Shown in pieces: positions 54,119 through 64,000 of a stretch of 64,000 nucleotides of DNA (positions within the stretch are counted from its first letter, which is position 1; every line of letters begins with the position of its first letter). A program made the translations under genes and the position numbers. The stretch comes from an uncultured Rhizobiaceae group bacterium. Its GTDB lineage: Bacteria; Pseudomonadota; Alphaproteobacteria; Rhizobiales; Rhizobiaceae. The notes under the pieces are model-generated. The model was given only the letters and a program-made list of their open reading frames with translations, ran no database searches and was not told where the DNA came from. The stretch spans positions 124,001-188,000 of the forward strand of contig CALLUS010000002.1 of the NCBI GenBank assembly GCA_938010435.1. The letters are read 5' to 3'.

Positions 54119-54604
54119 ATGACCATTTCCGTTGGAGAAAAACTCCCCGATTCCGAATTCACGATTATGAGTGCAGACGGTCCTGCCAAAATGTCGACCG
54201 CCGAACTGAGCGCTGGCAAAAAAATTGTCTTGGTTGCTGTTCCAGGTGCATTCACCCCGACGTGCCATGCAAACCATTTACCCGGTTTCTTAGAACATAT
54301 TGATGCCATCAAAGAAAAAGGTGTCGACAGCATAGCATTCGTAACAGTGAACGACATTCACGTCGTCACCGCATGGGAAAAAGCGTCCAACAACAACGGT
54401 AAAATTCAGTTTCTATCAGATGGTAGCGCGGATTTTGCCAAAGCAATTGGCATGGATATTGACCTGGGTGTGGTTGGTATGGGCGTGCGCTCTAAACGCT
54501 ATTCCATGATCATCGATGACGGTGTCGTTACAGCGATCAATCTGGAAGAAAACCCGGGACAGGCCACCGTCAGTTCAGCGGCCACAGTGCTGGAACAACT
54601 CTAG
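54119..54604 (+). CDS. Peroxiredoxin (Prx5-like)
   Basis: A 161-residue thiol peroxidase. The ATG at 54119 has AGGA seven bases upstream and gives [17 protein letters not shown]. The peroxidatic Cys is in [16 protein letters not shown], with the Thr and the later Arg of the family pattern; [16 protein letters not shown] and [13 protein letters not shown] follow. It matches atypical Prx5/AhpE-like enzymes that reduce H2O2 and organic peroxides with glutaredoxin or thioredoxin. Its TAG shares a CTAG at 54601-54604 with the convergent rnhA stop. The order Prx | rnhA-thrB-ispH is a usual Rhizobiales arrangement. Confidence 0.93.
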   Translation: MTISVGEKLPDSEFTIMSADGPAKMSTAELSAGKKIVLVAVPGAFTPTCHANHLPGFLEHIDAIKEKGVDSIAFVTVNDIHVVTAWEKASNNNGKIQFLSDGSADFAKAIGMDIDLGVVGMGVRSKRYSMIIDDGVVTAINLEENPGQATVSSAATVLEQL

Positions 54605-55038
54605 CTCTTGTAAGGTTCCATACCAGAGCGCGCCAATTCATCGGCGCGCTCGTTTTCTGCATGGCCTGCGTGACCTTTCACCCAGTGCCAGTTGATTTTG
54701 TGGCGTGACACCGCTTCATCAAGCGCGCGCCACAGTTCTTCATTCTTCACTGGTTTCTTCGCTGACGTTTTCCAACCGTTTTTCTTCCAGCCGATAATCC
54801 AACCCGTCATGCCACCCTTCACATATTGAGAATCTGTGTAGAGTTCCACTTGCGAAGGTTGTTTTAGCGCGTTCAACGCTTCAATCGCGGCTTGTAATTC
54901 CATTCGGTTGTTGGTGGTGTTCTCTTCCCCGCCACACAGTTCCTTTTCATGATCACCAGATCGCAACAAGGCTCCCCATCCACCAGGGCCAGGGTTTCCA
55001 GAACAGGCGCCGTCAGTCCAAATCGAAATCTCTTTCAT
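54601..55038 (-). CDS. rnhA: Ribonuclease HI
   Basis: A 145-residue RNase HI, normal length. Catalytic residues are seen in [18 protein letters not shown] (Asp), [16 protein letters not shown] (Glu), [12 protein letters not shown] (Asp) and [16 protein letters not shown] (Asp, His). It degrades RNA in RNA/DNA hybrids. The ATG at 55038 overlaps the thrB stop by 4 bp (ATGA), so it is coupled to thrB. Confidence 0.97.
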   Translation of the reverse strand: MKEISIWTDGACSGNPGPGGWGALLRSGDHEKELCGGEENTTNNRMELQAAIEALNALKQPSQVELYTDSQYVKGGMTGWIIGWKKNGWKTSAKKPVKNEELWRALDEAVSRHKINWHWVKGHAGHAENERADELARSGMEPYKS

Positions 55039-55997
55039 CTCGCACCATAAGTTGAAGCATCGGCAGCAATTTGATGAAATTTGAGACGCGCGCTGAACTC
55101 TTTGGGATCGTGAGGAACGACAAGAGCACCAGGTGGAACATTCAGCCAATCATTCACGCGGGTCAGCAGAAACCGCAATGCAGCACCACGACACAAGACC
55201 GGCAAAACATCGATTTCCCTCTGATCTAAGGTGCGTTCAGATCCGTAACCGGCCAATAGTGCAGCACTGTGTTCCGGCATAAATTGCAATTTATCATCAA
55301 AGCACCACGCATTGATACCAATCGCCAAATCGTAAGCGAGATAGTCATTGCAGGCGAAATAGAAATCGATCACACCCGACAGTTTTCCATTTAAGAAAAA
55401 CACATTGTCCTTAAACATATCAGCATGAATGACGCCGGCGGGGATATCAGTTGGCCAATTGTCTTGCGCAAATTTCAACTCGTCGCTGATAATTTTTGCT
55501 AATTCAGGTTCCACATTATTGGCGCCTGATTGCGCTTCATTGACCAATTCGGGCCAACCGGTAGGATCAAGCGCATTTTTCCGTTTGATGTGAAACCCAT
55601 CGGCAGAGGCATGCAATGCCGCCATGGTTTGTCCTGCTGCATAACAATGTTCAGGTGTAGGGTGTTTGACTTCCATACCTTCCAGAAAACTCACCATGGC
55701 CGCAGGGCGCCCGCACAACCTTCCAAGAACATTGCCGGAACGGTTTCTGATTGGCGCGGGACAAGGGAAACCTGCGTTCGACAAATGGTCCATGAGCCCT
55801 ACGAAAAACGGCAAGTCTTCTTCCGCAACACGCTTCTCATACAAGGTAAGAATATATGTGCCTCTTTCTGTGTGGAGCATGTAGTTGGTGTTTTCCACAC
55901 CACCTGCAATGCCCTTTAACGACAGAACTTGCCCAAGGTCATAAGCTTTAAGAAACCCGTCCAGAGCCTCATCAGACACTTCAGTATAGACAGCCAT
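55035..55997 (-). CDS. thrB: Homoserine kinase (type II, choline kinase-like fold)
   Basis: A 320-residue ThrB of the aminoglycoside phosphotransferase-like type. Marks: [22 protein letters not shown] start, [25 protein letters not shown] (nucleotide-binding), [28 protein letters not shown] (Brenner motif with catalytic Asp and Asn) and [14 protein letters not shown]. It phosphorylates homoserine for the ThrC step. It starts at the ispH stop (TAATG overlap at 55997) and overlaps rnhA by 4 bp. Confidence 0.96.
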   Translation of the reverse strand: MAVYTEVSDEALDGFLKAYDLGQVLSLKGIAGGVENTNYMLHTERGTYILTLYEKRVAEEDLPFFVGLMDHLSNAGFPCPAPIRNRSGNVLGRLCGRPAAMVSFLEGMEVKHPTPEHCYAAGQTMAALHASADGFHIKRKNALDPTGWPELVNEAQSGANNVEPELAKIISDELKFAQDNWPTDIPAGVIHADMFKDNVFFLNGKLSGVIDFYFACNDYLAYDLAIGINAWCFDDKLQFMPEHSAALLAGYGSERTLDQREIDVLPVLCRGAALRFLLTRVNDWLNVPPGALVVPHDPKEFSARLKFHQIAADASTYGAR

Positions 55998-57001
55998 TAT
56001 GCGGTACCGTTCACGAACGCCATGTCTTGTGGCAGCAGTTCCACATCGCGCAAATCGCGCATTACCATAAACTCTTCATCTTCGATCACGGTTTCCGCCA
56101 GTGTCAGTTTTAGGTCAAATTTATCTTTGAAAGTTTCAATAATTTCATTGATCAATATTTCCGGTGCAGATGCGCCCGCAGAAAGACCAATGCGAAGGTT
56201 GTCCTGTTTCAACATGTGATCCCAATTGATCTCATTGGCGTTTTGAACAAGTGTTGAGTGTTTTGCTCCTGCCCGTTTGGCAACTTCCACAAGACGTTTC
56301 GAGTTAGAAGAATTGGGAGCGCCAACAATCAAGAAATAGTCTGTGTTTGGCGCGGCAGCTTTGACACTTTCCTGCCTGTTGGTCGTTGCATAGCAAATGG
56401 ATTCAGCCGCAGGCGCTTGAATGTCAGGAAAGCGTTCCTGCATCCGATTGATCACATCAGCAGTGTCATCCACCGACAAAGTGGTTTGCGTCACAAATCC
56501 AAGTGACTTGCCTTCCGGTGCCGTGAATTTATCAACGTCCTCTGTTGTTTCCACCAAAGTAACAGCGCTATCAGGCAGTTGCCCCATAGTGCCAACAACT
56601 TCAGGGTGGCCTTTGTGCCCGACAAGCATAACATGACGGTCGCGTCTATCATGCAGCATGGCTTGCTTGTGAACCTTCGACACCAAAGGGCATGTGGCGT
56701 CGAGAAAAAACAAATTCCGTTCTAGCGCTGCCTTTGGCACAGATTTTGGAACACCGTGCGCTGAAAATATAACTGGTTGTTTTGTATCCGGAATCTCGGA
56801 AAGCTCGGCCACAAAAACCGCGCCAAGTTCCTTTAACCCTTCAACCACATAACGATTGTGCACAATCTCGTGGCGCACATAGACGGGCGCTCCATATTTC
56901 TTGATGGCCAGAACAACAATTTGAATAGCTCTGTCTACACCTGCACAAAAACCACGCGGTCCACAGAGTAACAATTCAGCCTTTGGTTTTTTGGTGTTCA
57001 T
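55997..57001 (-). CDS. ispH: 4-hydroxy-3-methylbut-2-enyl diphosphate reductase
   Basis: A 334-residue IspH (LytB), the last step of the MEP isoprenoid pathway. The three cysteines binding the Fe-S cluster are in GPRGFCAGVDRAI, LDATCPLVSKVHKQ and ESICYATTNRQESV; SSNSKRLVEVAKRAG and AGASAPEILINEII are the substrate motifs. It yields IPP and DMAPP, which are also needed for the heme O farnesyl group made by CtaB in this cluster. Start follows 72 bp after SURF1; the stop overlaps the thrB ATG. Confidence 0.98.
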   Translation of the reverse strand: MNTKKPKAELLLCGPRGFCAGVDRAIQIVVLAIKKYGAPVYVRHEIVHNRYVVEGLKELGAVFVAELSEIPDTKQPVIFSAHGVPKSVPKAALERNLFFLDATCPLVSKVHKQAMLHDRRDRHVMLVGHKGHPEVVGTMGQLPDSAVTLVETTEDVDKFTAPEGKSLGFVTQTTLSVDDTADVINRMQERFPDIQAPAAESICYATTNRQESVKAAAPNTDYFLIVGAPNSSNSKRLVEVAKRAGAKHSTLVQNANEINWDHMLKQDNLRIGLSAGASAPEILINEIIETFKDKFDLKLTLAETVIEDEEFMVMRDLRDVELLPQDMAFVNGTA

Positions 57002-57073
57002 GAGAATCCGTTCAAGATGTTGCGATCTCTATTTAACTTTCAATCGCACAGATTTCCAGCAGGCGCAGCACAA

Positions 57074-57823
57074 TCACTTCGCATTTTTACTGCGTCGGGA
57101 CCACAAGAAGCTTCCCCCGACAAGAAGCAGTGTTCCCCCCAAACCAAACCATGTGAGTGCATATTGTAAATGATTGTTTGGAAAAATGATCAATGTGGTT
57201 CCACCGACCGGATAGGCCTTGCTAACTTGTTTTCCAGTTGGGAGCCCAAGATCAATATACCAGGATGCTAATCTGTTTGCGTCTTTGCTCCAAACCTTTG
57301 CCATTGCTTCGATATCACGCCAATAAAACGTACGTTTTGCTGGTTCATTGTCAAAGGCTGCACTGGGCTGTTCTTTCGGCGGGCTGCGCAAAAGACCAAC
57401 AATCTCGGCGGACCCGACAGGTGGGAGTTTGCTTTCAAACTCCTTGCGCTTCTCGTAGGGAATGAAACCACGATTGATCACCGCATATTCAGCAAGTTGA
57501 TCTGCCACAGGTTGAGGGATCGCCATAATCGAATATATATTCCAACCGGATGCACCTTTGAACGTGGTGAATTCAAATACCGGACTTGTTGGAACATATT
57601 CGCCCGTCAGCTTTACCGGAATGTAATCGAATCCGTCCGTATGTTTTGAAGCTACGCCCAGTGCTTCAATCACCGAAACGGGAGCCTCATCTAAATTGGC
57701 TTCTACTCTCGTAATCAAGCCTTCTTTCCAAGCCAGCCGGTCAAGTTGCCACATGCCTAATCCGCATAAGACAACAAGGCCAGAAACGATGCATGCAATG
57801 AGGAATACCGTTCCACGCGTCAT
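57074..57823 (-). CDS. SURF1 family cytochrome oxidase assembly protein
   Basis: A 249-residue protein with two membrane segments, at about 5-25 (VFLIACIVSGLVVLCGLGMW) and about 220-240 (HLQYALTWFGLGGTLLLVGG), and a soluble domain between them with YIPVKLTGEYVP, NRGFIPYEKRKEF and WYIDLGLPT. This is the SURF1/Shy1 layout. It helps insert heme a into subunit I of aa3-type oxidase. Its ATG overlaps the DUF983 stop (ATGA, 57820-57823). Confidence 0.93.
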   Translation of the reverse strand: MTRGTVFLIACIVSGLVVLCGLGMWQLDRLAWKEGLITRVEANLDEAPVSVIEALGVASKHTDGFDYIPVKLTGEYVPTSPVFEFTTFKGASGWNIYSIMAIPQPVADQLAEYAVINRGFIPYEKRKEFESKLPPVGSAEIVGLLRSPPKEQPSAAFDNEPAKRTFYWRDIEAMAKVWSKDANRLASWYIDLGLPTGKQVSKAYPVGGTTLIIFPNNHLQYALTWFGLGGTLLLVGGSFLWSRRSKNAK

Positions 57824-58224
57824 GTGTGATCTTCCTTATTGCCTTTATCCCAAACGCCTTCTGCAGCCTTATGATGATAAGTGAGTGCGATGAGAGCGCC
57901 CTTGGTCATGCGAAGAGCAGGAAGGCCTAAAAGCAAAATGAGCGGAAACCACAAGACAATATGTAGCCAGGACGGTGGGCCGAAAGTCAATTCCACATAT
58001 AACGCTAAACCGAGTATGATAAAACCGAGCCCCATAATGATGAACACTGTTGGCCCATCTCCTGAATCGTTAAAATCATAATTCAAACGACAGGCCGTGC
58101 ATTCATCCTTGACCGTCAGCATTCCAGAAAACAGCGCCCCTTCCCCACAACGAGGGCACTTGCCGTGCATACCTGTGGGGACAGGGTCCAGATGGGGGTA
58201 GTGTTTTCTCGGTGTGGTGCTCAT
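57820..58224 (-). CDS. DUF983 membrane protein
   Basis: A 134-residue protein with two N-terminal CxxC pairs (GKCPRCGEG and DECTACRLN) that look like a zinc ribbon or rubredoxin-type site, followed by two membrane segments (FIIMGLGFIILGLALYVELTF and HIVLWFPLILLLGLPAL). DUF983 is usual between coxC and surf1 in Alphaproteobacteria. Function unknown; a role in oxidase assembly is inferred from context. Confidence 0.9.
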   Translation of the reverse strand: MSTTPRKHYPHLDPVPTGMHGKCPRCGEGALFSGMLTVKDECTACRLNYDFNDSGDGPTVFIIMGLGFIILGLALYVELTFGPPSWLHIVLWFPLILLLGLPALRMTKGALIALTYHHKAAEGVWDKGNKEDHT

Positions 58225-58234
58225 AAAATCTCTC

Positions 58235-58271
58235 GTAAAAGAAAAAGGCGACTTTCAAATGAAAGCCGCCT
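58235..58271 (-). terminator. Intrinsic terminator after coxC
   Basis: On the minus strand the arms 58261-58271 and 58246-58256 form an 11-bp stem with one mismatch and a 4-nt loop, followed by TTTTTCTTTTA. It lies between the coxC stop and the DUF983 start, so the oxidase transcript and the SURF1-ispH-thrB transcript can be separated. Confidence 0.85.
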
Positions 58272-58297
58272 CTTATGATCTCTATTTCTCTTCTCGG

Positions 58298-59170
58298 CTA
58301 GTGAACCGCGATGGTCGCACCCACCGAAGCCCAGATGTACACAGCAAAGAACAGGAACAACCAAACAACGTCCACGAAATGCCAATACCAAGCAGCCGCT
58401 TCAAAACCGAAGTGCTGTTTCTCGGTGAAGTGGCCGCGCATGGCGCGCACAAGGCAGACAACAAGGAAGATCGTTCCGATCAAAACGTGGAAACCGTGGA
58501 AGCCAGTCGCCAAGAAGAATGTTGCGCCGTAAAGCGAATCTTTGAAATCGAATGGGGCTTCTACATATTCCAAAACTTGAACTGCAGAAAAAATTGCTCC
58601 AAGGATCACTGTCAGTGTAAGCCCCCAGATCAAACCTTTGCGGTCACCTTCCAGCAAGGAATGATGCGCCCAAGTAACAGTTGTTCCAGATAGAAGCAGC
58701 GTCACCGTGTTGAACAATGGCAAGTGCAATGGATCCAGCACTTCAATGTTTGCTGGCGGCCATACACCTCCGGTGTAAGCAACACGCGCTTCTTGAATGG
58801 CTTCTGCAGGGAAAAGCGCAGCATCAAAAAATGCCCAGAACCAAGCAACAAAGAACATCACTTCGGACGCTATGAACATGATCATGCCGTAACGAAGATG
58901 CATGGACACAACAGGCGTATGATCACCAGCATGTGCTTCTTTGATCGTATCAGCCCACCAAGCGTACATTGTATAAAGAACAATGATTAGACCCAGAACA
59001 AAGACCCAAGGGCCGCTCATGCCCATTGTTGTCGCGCCTTCGTTTTGGATAGATTGCATCCAAACAACGCCGCCAATGGCCATAACCAAAGCGCCAATAG
59101 AACCAATAAATGGCCAAGGGCTTGGGTCAATGATGTGATAGTCGTGATTTTTTCCGTGCGCGTCGGCCAT
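58298..59170 (-). CDS. coxC: Cytochrome c oxidase subunit III
   Basis: A 290-residue membrane protein with seven segments. Family marks: YHIIDPSPWPFIGSIGAL, RYGMIMFIASEVMFFVAWFWAFF, LLSGTTVTWAHHSLLEGDRKG, YGATFFLATGFHGFHVLIGTIFL and HFGFEAAAWYWHFVDVVWLFLF. It is a core subunit of aa3-type oxidase, binding lipids near the proton-entry site. The terminator described at 58235-58271 follows. Confidence 0.98.
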   Translation of the reverse strand: MADAHGKNHDYHIIDPSPWPFIGSIGALVMAIGGVVWMQSIQNEGATTMGMSGPWVFVLGLIIVLYTMYAWWADTIKEAHAGDHTPVVSMHLRYGMIMFIASEVMFFVAWFWAFFDAALFPAEAIQEARVAYTGGVWPPANIEVLDPLHLPLFNTVTLLLSGTTVTWAHHSLLEGDRKGLIWGLTLTVILGAIFSAVQVLEYVEAPFDFKDSLYGATFFLATGFHGFHVLIGTIFLVVCLVRAMRGHFTEKQHFGFEAAAWYWHFVDVVWLFLFFAVYIWASVGATIAVH

Positions 59171-59228
59171 TTTGGTCTCCAGCGATTGCTGCCTATTTTA
59201 AGTGTCTTATAACGCTTTGTTGCGATTT

Positions 59229-59855
59229 CTAAAGACTGGATTTCGTTTTTTCACCGACTGCCTGTTTGGACTGAGCCTGAGAAACTTTTGCTTCTTCTTC
59301 CGCATCTTCATCTGCGAAGAACGTATAAGAAAGAGTGATTGTTTTGGTATCTTTCAAAAGTGGATCATTGACGATGTCCGGGTCCACAAAAAATACAACC
59401 GGCATATCGATGCTTTCGCCAGCCGCGAGTTTTTGTTCCGTGAAGCAGAAACACTCCATCTTGTTGAAATAAACACCCGCTGCACCTGGCGATACGTTGA
59501 ATGATGCCGTGCCGAAACTGGTTTCAGTTCCTGTATTTTTCGCAAAATATGCGATCTGTTTGTTTTCACCAATCTTGATTGTGACCTGTCTTTGCTTGGG
59601 AGCGAATTCCCAGTCGAGGTCTGATGAGATATTTGCATCAAATCGAACATTGATTGATTTGTTCAAAACAACATCACTGCCCGCATCTGCACGCTGCGTT
59701 GTGCCACCATAGCCTGTGACTTGGCAGAAAATTTCGTAGAGTGGCACTGCCGCAAACGACATACCCAACATTCCGAACGTTAACCCAAGACAGAGAGTGA
59801 CGGCCGATACATTGTTTCTAGGCGTTGGTGTTTTCGAAGCTTGCGTATCTTCCAT
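59229..59855 (-). CDS. ctaG: Cytochrome c oxidase assembly protein CtaG (Cox11)
   Basis: About 208 residues from the ATG at 59855 ([15 protein letters not shown]). One membrane segment (VTLCLGLTFGMLGMSFAAVPLYEIFCQVTG) contains the conserved Cys in YEIFCQVTGYGGT. The copper-binding CxC-type motif is in MECFCFTEQKLAAGES. It carries copper to the CuB site of subunit I. Its start codon overlaps the coxF stop (TGATG). Confidence 0.95.
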   Translation of the reverse strand: MEDTQASKTPTPRNNVSAVTLCLGLTFGMLGMSFAAVPLYEIFCQVTGYGGTTQRADAGSDVVLNKSINVRFDANISSDLDWEFAPKQRQVTIKIGENKQIAYFAKNTGTETSFGTASFNVSPGAAGVYFNKMECFCFTEQKLAAGESIDMPVVFFVDPDIVNDPLLKDTKTITLSYTFFADEDAEEEAKVSQAQSKQAVGEKTKSSL

Positions 59856-60052
59856 CACTTTGTATCCAAACTGATGATCGGGCGATCCATTAAACGAGGA
59901 CCAAACTTCACGATTGTTGCGGTGTAAAAAACGGCAACTAAAGCAAACAAACAAAGACCAATCGCTATGTTCCGCATACGACGGGCACGGCGTTGTTGCT
60001 CGTTCAGTTCAACAGTTTCGCCATCTACAATTTTGCCTTCGCCAACATCCAT
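59855..60052 (-). CDS. Small membrane protein CoxF-like
   Basis: A 65-residue protein with one membrane segment ([24 protein letters not shown]) after a charged N-terminus ([13 protein letters not shown]). Proteins of this size and sequence lie between ctaB and ctaG in many Alphaproteobacteria and are called CoxF. Function unknown, possibly in oxidase assembly. The stop overlaps the ctaG ATG and the start touches the ctaB stop. Confidence 0.85.
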   Translation of the reverse strand: MDVGEGKIVDGETVELNEQQRRARRMRNIAIGLCLFALVAVFYTATIVKFGPRLMDRPIISLDTK

Positions 60053-61003
60053 TTAGATCACCATCCAAGAAGACAGAATGTAGGACTCTGTTGTGCGGAA
60101 AACGATTGCATCGATCATAAGGAAGCCGAATATCGCAAAGAGATAAGCAATGGAAAAACCAAACAGTTTTTTCTCAGCGATCAGCTTTTCGTCACGTCCG
60201 GCAACTTGCCAAACTTTGTAGGTGAACCACAAAAATGCCAATCCCAATGCACCACCAAGAATTCCGAACAATGGCCCAGCGAATCCAAGGAAATATGGAG
60301 CGGCACTGAGTGGCGCCAGAACAATCGAGTAGATCAGCATCTGATTGCGTGTTGATTTTTCACCAGCGACATTGGGCATCATTGGAACGTGAGCATCGTC
60401 ATAGTCACGCATTTTCCAAAGCGCCAAAGCCCAAAAATGCGGCGGTGTCCAAATAAAGATGATGGCAAATAATACGATGCCTTCAATGCCGATAGAACCA
60501 GTGACACAAGCCCAACCGATCATAGGGGGAAAAGCGCCTGCTGCTCCACCGATCACAATGTTCTGGGGCGTGGAACGTTTCAGCCACATTGTGTAAATCA
60601 CAGCGTAGAAAAAGATTGTAAATGCCAATAGGCCGCCGGCAACCCAATTGACCAAAAGACCCAGCGTCAAAACGGATAAGACCGACATTACGATGCCATA
60701 GTTCAATGACTGATTGGCAGTCACGTGGCCGGCAGGGACAGGGCGTGATGTGGTACGCGACATAATGGCATCAATATCGGCATCATACCACATGTTCAAA
60801 GCGCCGGAGGCACCCGCACCAACAGCAATCGCAATCACAGCAATCACTGCGAGAAATGGATCAATTGAACCGGGAGCGGCCAACAAACCGGCAACAGCAG
60901 TAAATACGACAAGACGCATAACACGCGGTTTCATCAACGCAAAATAATGCGAAGGCTCTGCCAGTGAAATGGTGTTGTCGAATGTATCGTTGCTCATTGA
61001 CAT
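60053..61003 (-). CDS. ctaB: Protoheme IX farnesyltransferase (heme O synthase)
   Basis: A 316-residue UbiA-family membrane protein with about nine segments. Motifs: ALMKPRVMRLVVFTAVAGLLAAPG, NMWYDADIDAIMSRTTSRPVP (first Asp-rich, NxxxDxxxD) and FWALALWKMRDYDDAHVPMMP (second Asp-rich). It attaches farnesyl to heme b to make heme O for subunit I. An upstream hairpin separates its start from coxA. Confidence 0.96.
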   Translation of the reverse strand: MSMSNDTFDNTISLAEPSHYFALMKPRVMRLVVFTAVAGLLAAPGSIDPFLAVIAVIAIAVGAGASGALNMWYDADIDAIMSRTTSRPVPAGHVTANQSLNYGIVMSVLSVLTLGLLVNWVAGGLLAFTIFFYAVIYTMWLKRSTPQNIVIGGAAGAFPPMIGWACVTGSIGIEGIVLFAIIFIWTPPHFWALALWKMRDYDDAHVPMMPNVAGEKSTRNQMLIYSIVLAPLSAAPYFLGFAGPLFGILGGALGLAFLWFTYKVWQVAGRDEKLIAEKKLFGFSIAYLFAIFGFLMIDAIVFRTTESYILSSWMVI

Positions 61004-61040
61004 GGTGTTTTCCGAAAACTCGTTCTCTTCTGTTGGAACT

Positions 61041-61070
61041 GGTCCCGCAACTCAGAAGAATTGCGGGACC
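61041..61070. repeat. Perfect 10-bp hairpin between coxA and ctaB
   Basis: GGTCCCGCAA (61041-61050) and TTGCGGGACC (61061-61070) with a 10-nt loop. There is no T run on either side in minus orientation, so it is more likely an mRNA processing or stabilising stem than a terminator; it could set higher coxBA than ctaB expression. Confidence 0.6.
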
Positions 61071-61089
61071 AAATTCATTTCCAAATGGG

Positions 61090-62709
<1,620 letters not shown>

Positions 62710-62734
62710 TTACCAATTCCCCAAGGTGCGGCGT

Positions 62735-63655
62735 TTAGTTGCCAGCAACCTCAACTGTTTTTTCTTTTTCAGCGATTGATGCCATCAAAGCGTCGTTGGC
62801 GGCACCAACGTCGTCACCTGCCATATCCTGCCAAACTTCAAAATCGTCTTCAGATACAACGCGGATCGCGATTGGCATGTAAGCATGGTATTTACCACAC
62901 AATTCTGAACACTGGCCGTAGTAAAGACCTTCCTTCGTTGCTTGGAAAAACGTCTCGTTCAAGCGCCCTGGAATGCCATCCATTTTCAAACCGAATGCTG
63001 GAAGGGCAAAATCATGAATAACATCTCCAGCTGTGACCAATACGCGGATCACTTTTCCAACAGGAACGACAACTTCATTGTCCACTGTCAAGAGGTTTGG
63101 GTATTTCTTGAGGTCGGTCTTGCCGCTGTCCTCGCGCTCTTTCAGAGCAGCTTCTTTAGACCCGGCAATAACTTCTGATCCCACAGGGCGAGATTCAAAT
63201 GTTATTTCGACGTCGCCTTGATATTCATATCCCCAATACCACTGATAACCAGTCGCTTTGATCGTGAAAGCAGGCTCTTCAGGCGGATTGAATTGTGCTG
63301 TCAAAAGTTGAAATGATGGAATGGCCAGAGCAATCAAAATTGCCACAGGAGCCAATGTCCACACCACTTCGATCGCCGTGTTGTGGGTCACTTTTGAAGG
63401 CACCGGGTTCGCGCTCGCACGGAACCGGAACATTACATACGCCAACAATGCCATCACAAACAAAGTGATTGGAACGATAAACCAAAGTGTCCAGATATCG
63501 AAAGCTTCAATTGCTTCCATTCCGGGTGAAGCAGCCGGCTGGTGCCATTTCTGCCAAGGTGTTGGTTGTGCTGCAATTGCTTGTGCTGCACCAACCATCA
63601 AAATGCCTGAACTTGCGACTGTCGCACATGCCAGTTTTTTGACCGGATTTAACAT
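62735..63655 (-). CDS. coxB: Cytochrome c oxidase subunit II
   Basis: A 306-residue exported membrane protein. The ATG at 63655 follows GGAG eight bases upstream and gives MLNPVKKLACATVASSGIL, a signal-like start ending near AIAAQ. Two membrane segments (WTLWFIVPITLFVMALLAYVMF and WTLAPVAILIALAIPSFQLL) come next. The CuA site is YYGQCSELCGKYHAYMPI plus VIHDFALPAFGLKMD; GYQWYWGYEY is the electron-entry patch. No fused cytochrome c domain. First gene of the oxidase cluster. Confidence 0.97.
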   Translation of the reverse strand: MLNPVKKLACATVASSGILMVGAAQAIAAQPTPWQKWHQPAASPGMEAIEAFDIWTLWFIVPITLFVMALLAYVMFRFRASANPVPSKVTHNTAIEVVWTLAPVAILIALAIPSFQLLTAQFNPPEEPAFTIKATGYQWYWGYEYQGDVEITFESRPVGSEVIAGSKEAALKEREDSGKTDLKKYPNLLTVDNEVVVPVGKVIRVLVTAGDVIHDFALPAFGLKMDGIPGRLNETFFQATKEGLYYGQCSELCGKYHAYMPIAIRVVSEDDFEVWQDMAGDDVGAANDALMASIAEKEKTVEVAGN

Positions 63656-64000
63656 CCAAAACTCTCCAAAAAATATCAATAATACCGCGGACGGACTCAT
63701 AGCCTGCCCCTTTGGGCTCTTAGAACCACAATGTCGCCGCCGCTGCAAGGATACAAAGGGATAATTCATGCGGCATTTTTTACAATTCGCACGGGTTTTT
63801 GAACAACGCTGATTGGAGTGTTTAGAATCCTGCTTTCCTGCAGCGTTAAGTTCAACTTAGGCATTGCCCCGCCTAATTATGGTCTTTTTGCTTTGAGAAA
63901 CATGTCAAAGCGTCATAATCGCGAAAACCTGAACCCAGAACTCTTTCGTTTCTGTTTGGGCTGATGCAAGAATTGCTTGGGATAAATTTAATGATTCGGT
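63656..64000. other. Region upstream of coxB to window edge
   Basis: These 345 bp hold no convincing gene on either strand. They must contain the oxidase operon promoter on the minus strand. I do not see a clear operator or riboswitch. Confidence 0.5.

Overview
The window is a gene-dense stretch of an alphaproteobacterial chromosome. A CcrM-type GANTC adenine methyltransferase, the coxB-coxA-ctaB-coxF-ctaG-coxC / DUF983-SURF1-ispH-thrB-rnhA block, the smc-dsbA-DUF721|mutY block and the thrC-M16 protease-GNAT order together point to Hyphomicrobiales (Rhizobiales). The TRAP transporters, sulfatase and fairly AT-rich DNA suggest a marine or saline lineage. I cannot place it to genus from the sequence alone.

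Layout. 1-13.1 kb is chromosomal. It holds a branched-chain aminotransferase cut by the window edge, a 2-haloacid dehalogenase, a HerA-like ATPase, a Tat-exported beta-helix protein, a DUF3750 protein, a thiolase, gap, and an apparent operon of TAXI-type TRAP receptor, fused TRAP permease and sulfatase. 13.44-22.46 kb is an integrative element of about 9.0 kb. It lies between a 17-bp direct repeat and the 3' end of a tRNA-Gln(TTG) gene that contains the second copy. It carries a tyrosine integrase, about 1 kb of gene-free AT-rich DNA, an unknown membrane protein, a type II restriction-modification pair (EcoRII-C/PspGI-like nuclease and a Dcm/SsoII-like cytosine methylase with its own helix-turn-helix), a putative HUH replication/relaxase protein, a serine resolvase with a res-like upstream region, and a small lipoprotein.

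22.6-45 kb returns to chromosomal genes: xdhAB behind a SAF-domain oxidoreductase, bioY, a metallo-beta-lactamase-fold hydrolase, DUF1499, an acyl-CoA ligase, a class III aminotransferase, a two-domain pyruvate phosphate dikinase-like protein without its C-terminal barrel, SMC, a DsbA-like thioredoxin, DUF721, mutY, HAD hydrolases, a MepA-like endopeptidase and ccrM. 45-64 kb holds thrC, an M16 protease, a GNAT acetyltransferase, a 7TM-PAS-GGDEF-EAL protein with degenerate motifs, YqgE, a DsbD-N-like protein, peroxiredoxin, and then the minus-strand rnhA-thrB-ispH-SURF1-DUF983 and cytochrome c oxidase clusters.

Functional links. The 55-64 kb minus-strand cluster makes and assembles an aa3-type oxidase: subunits I-III, heme O synthase, Cox11-type copper delivery and SURF1. 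The element pairs DNA-mobility enzymes with a self-protecting or addictive R-M system. The chromosome is tightly packed: most convergent gene pairs are 4-8 bp apart, and three pairs share one CTAG in which both TAG stops overlap. The best candidates for something undescribed are the tRNA-Gln element with its unknown membrane protein beside the R-M genes and its HUH-like protein, the operator-like spaced inverted repeat before the TAXI-TRAP-sulfatase operon, and the truncated PPDK-like phosphotransferase.
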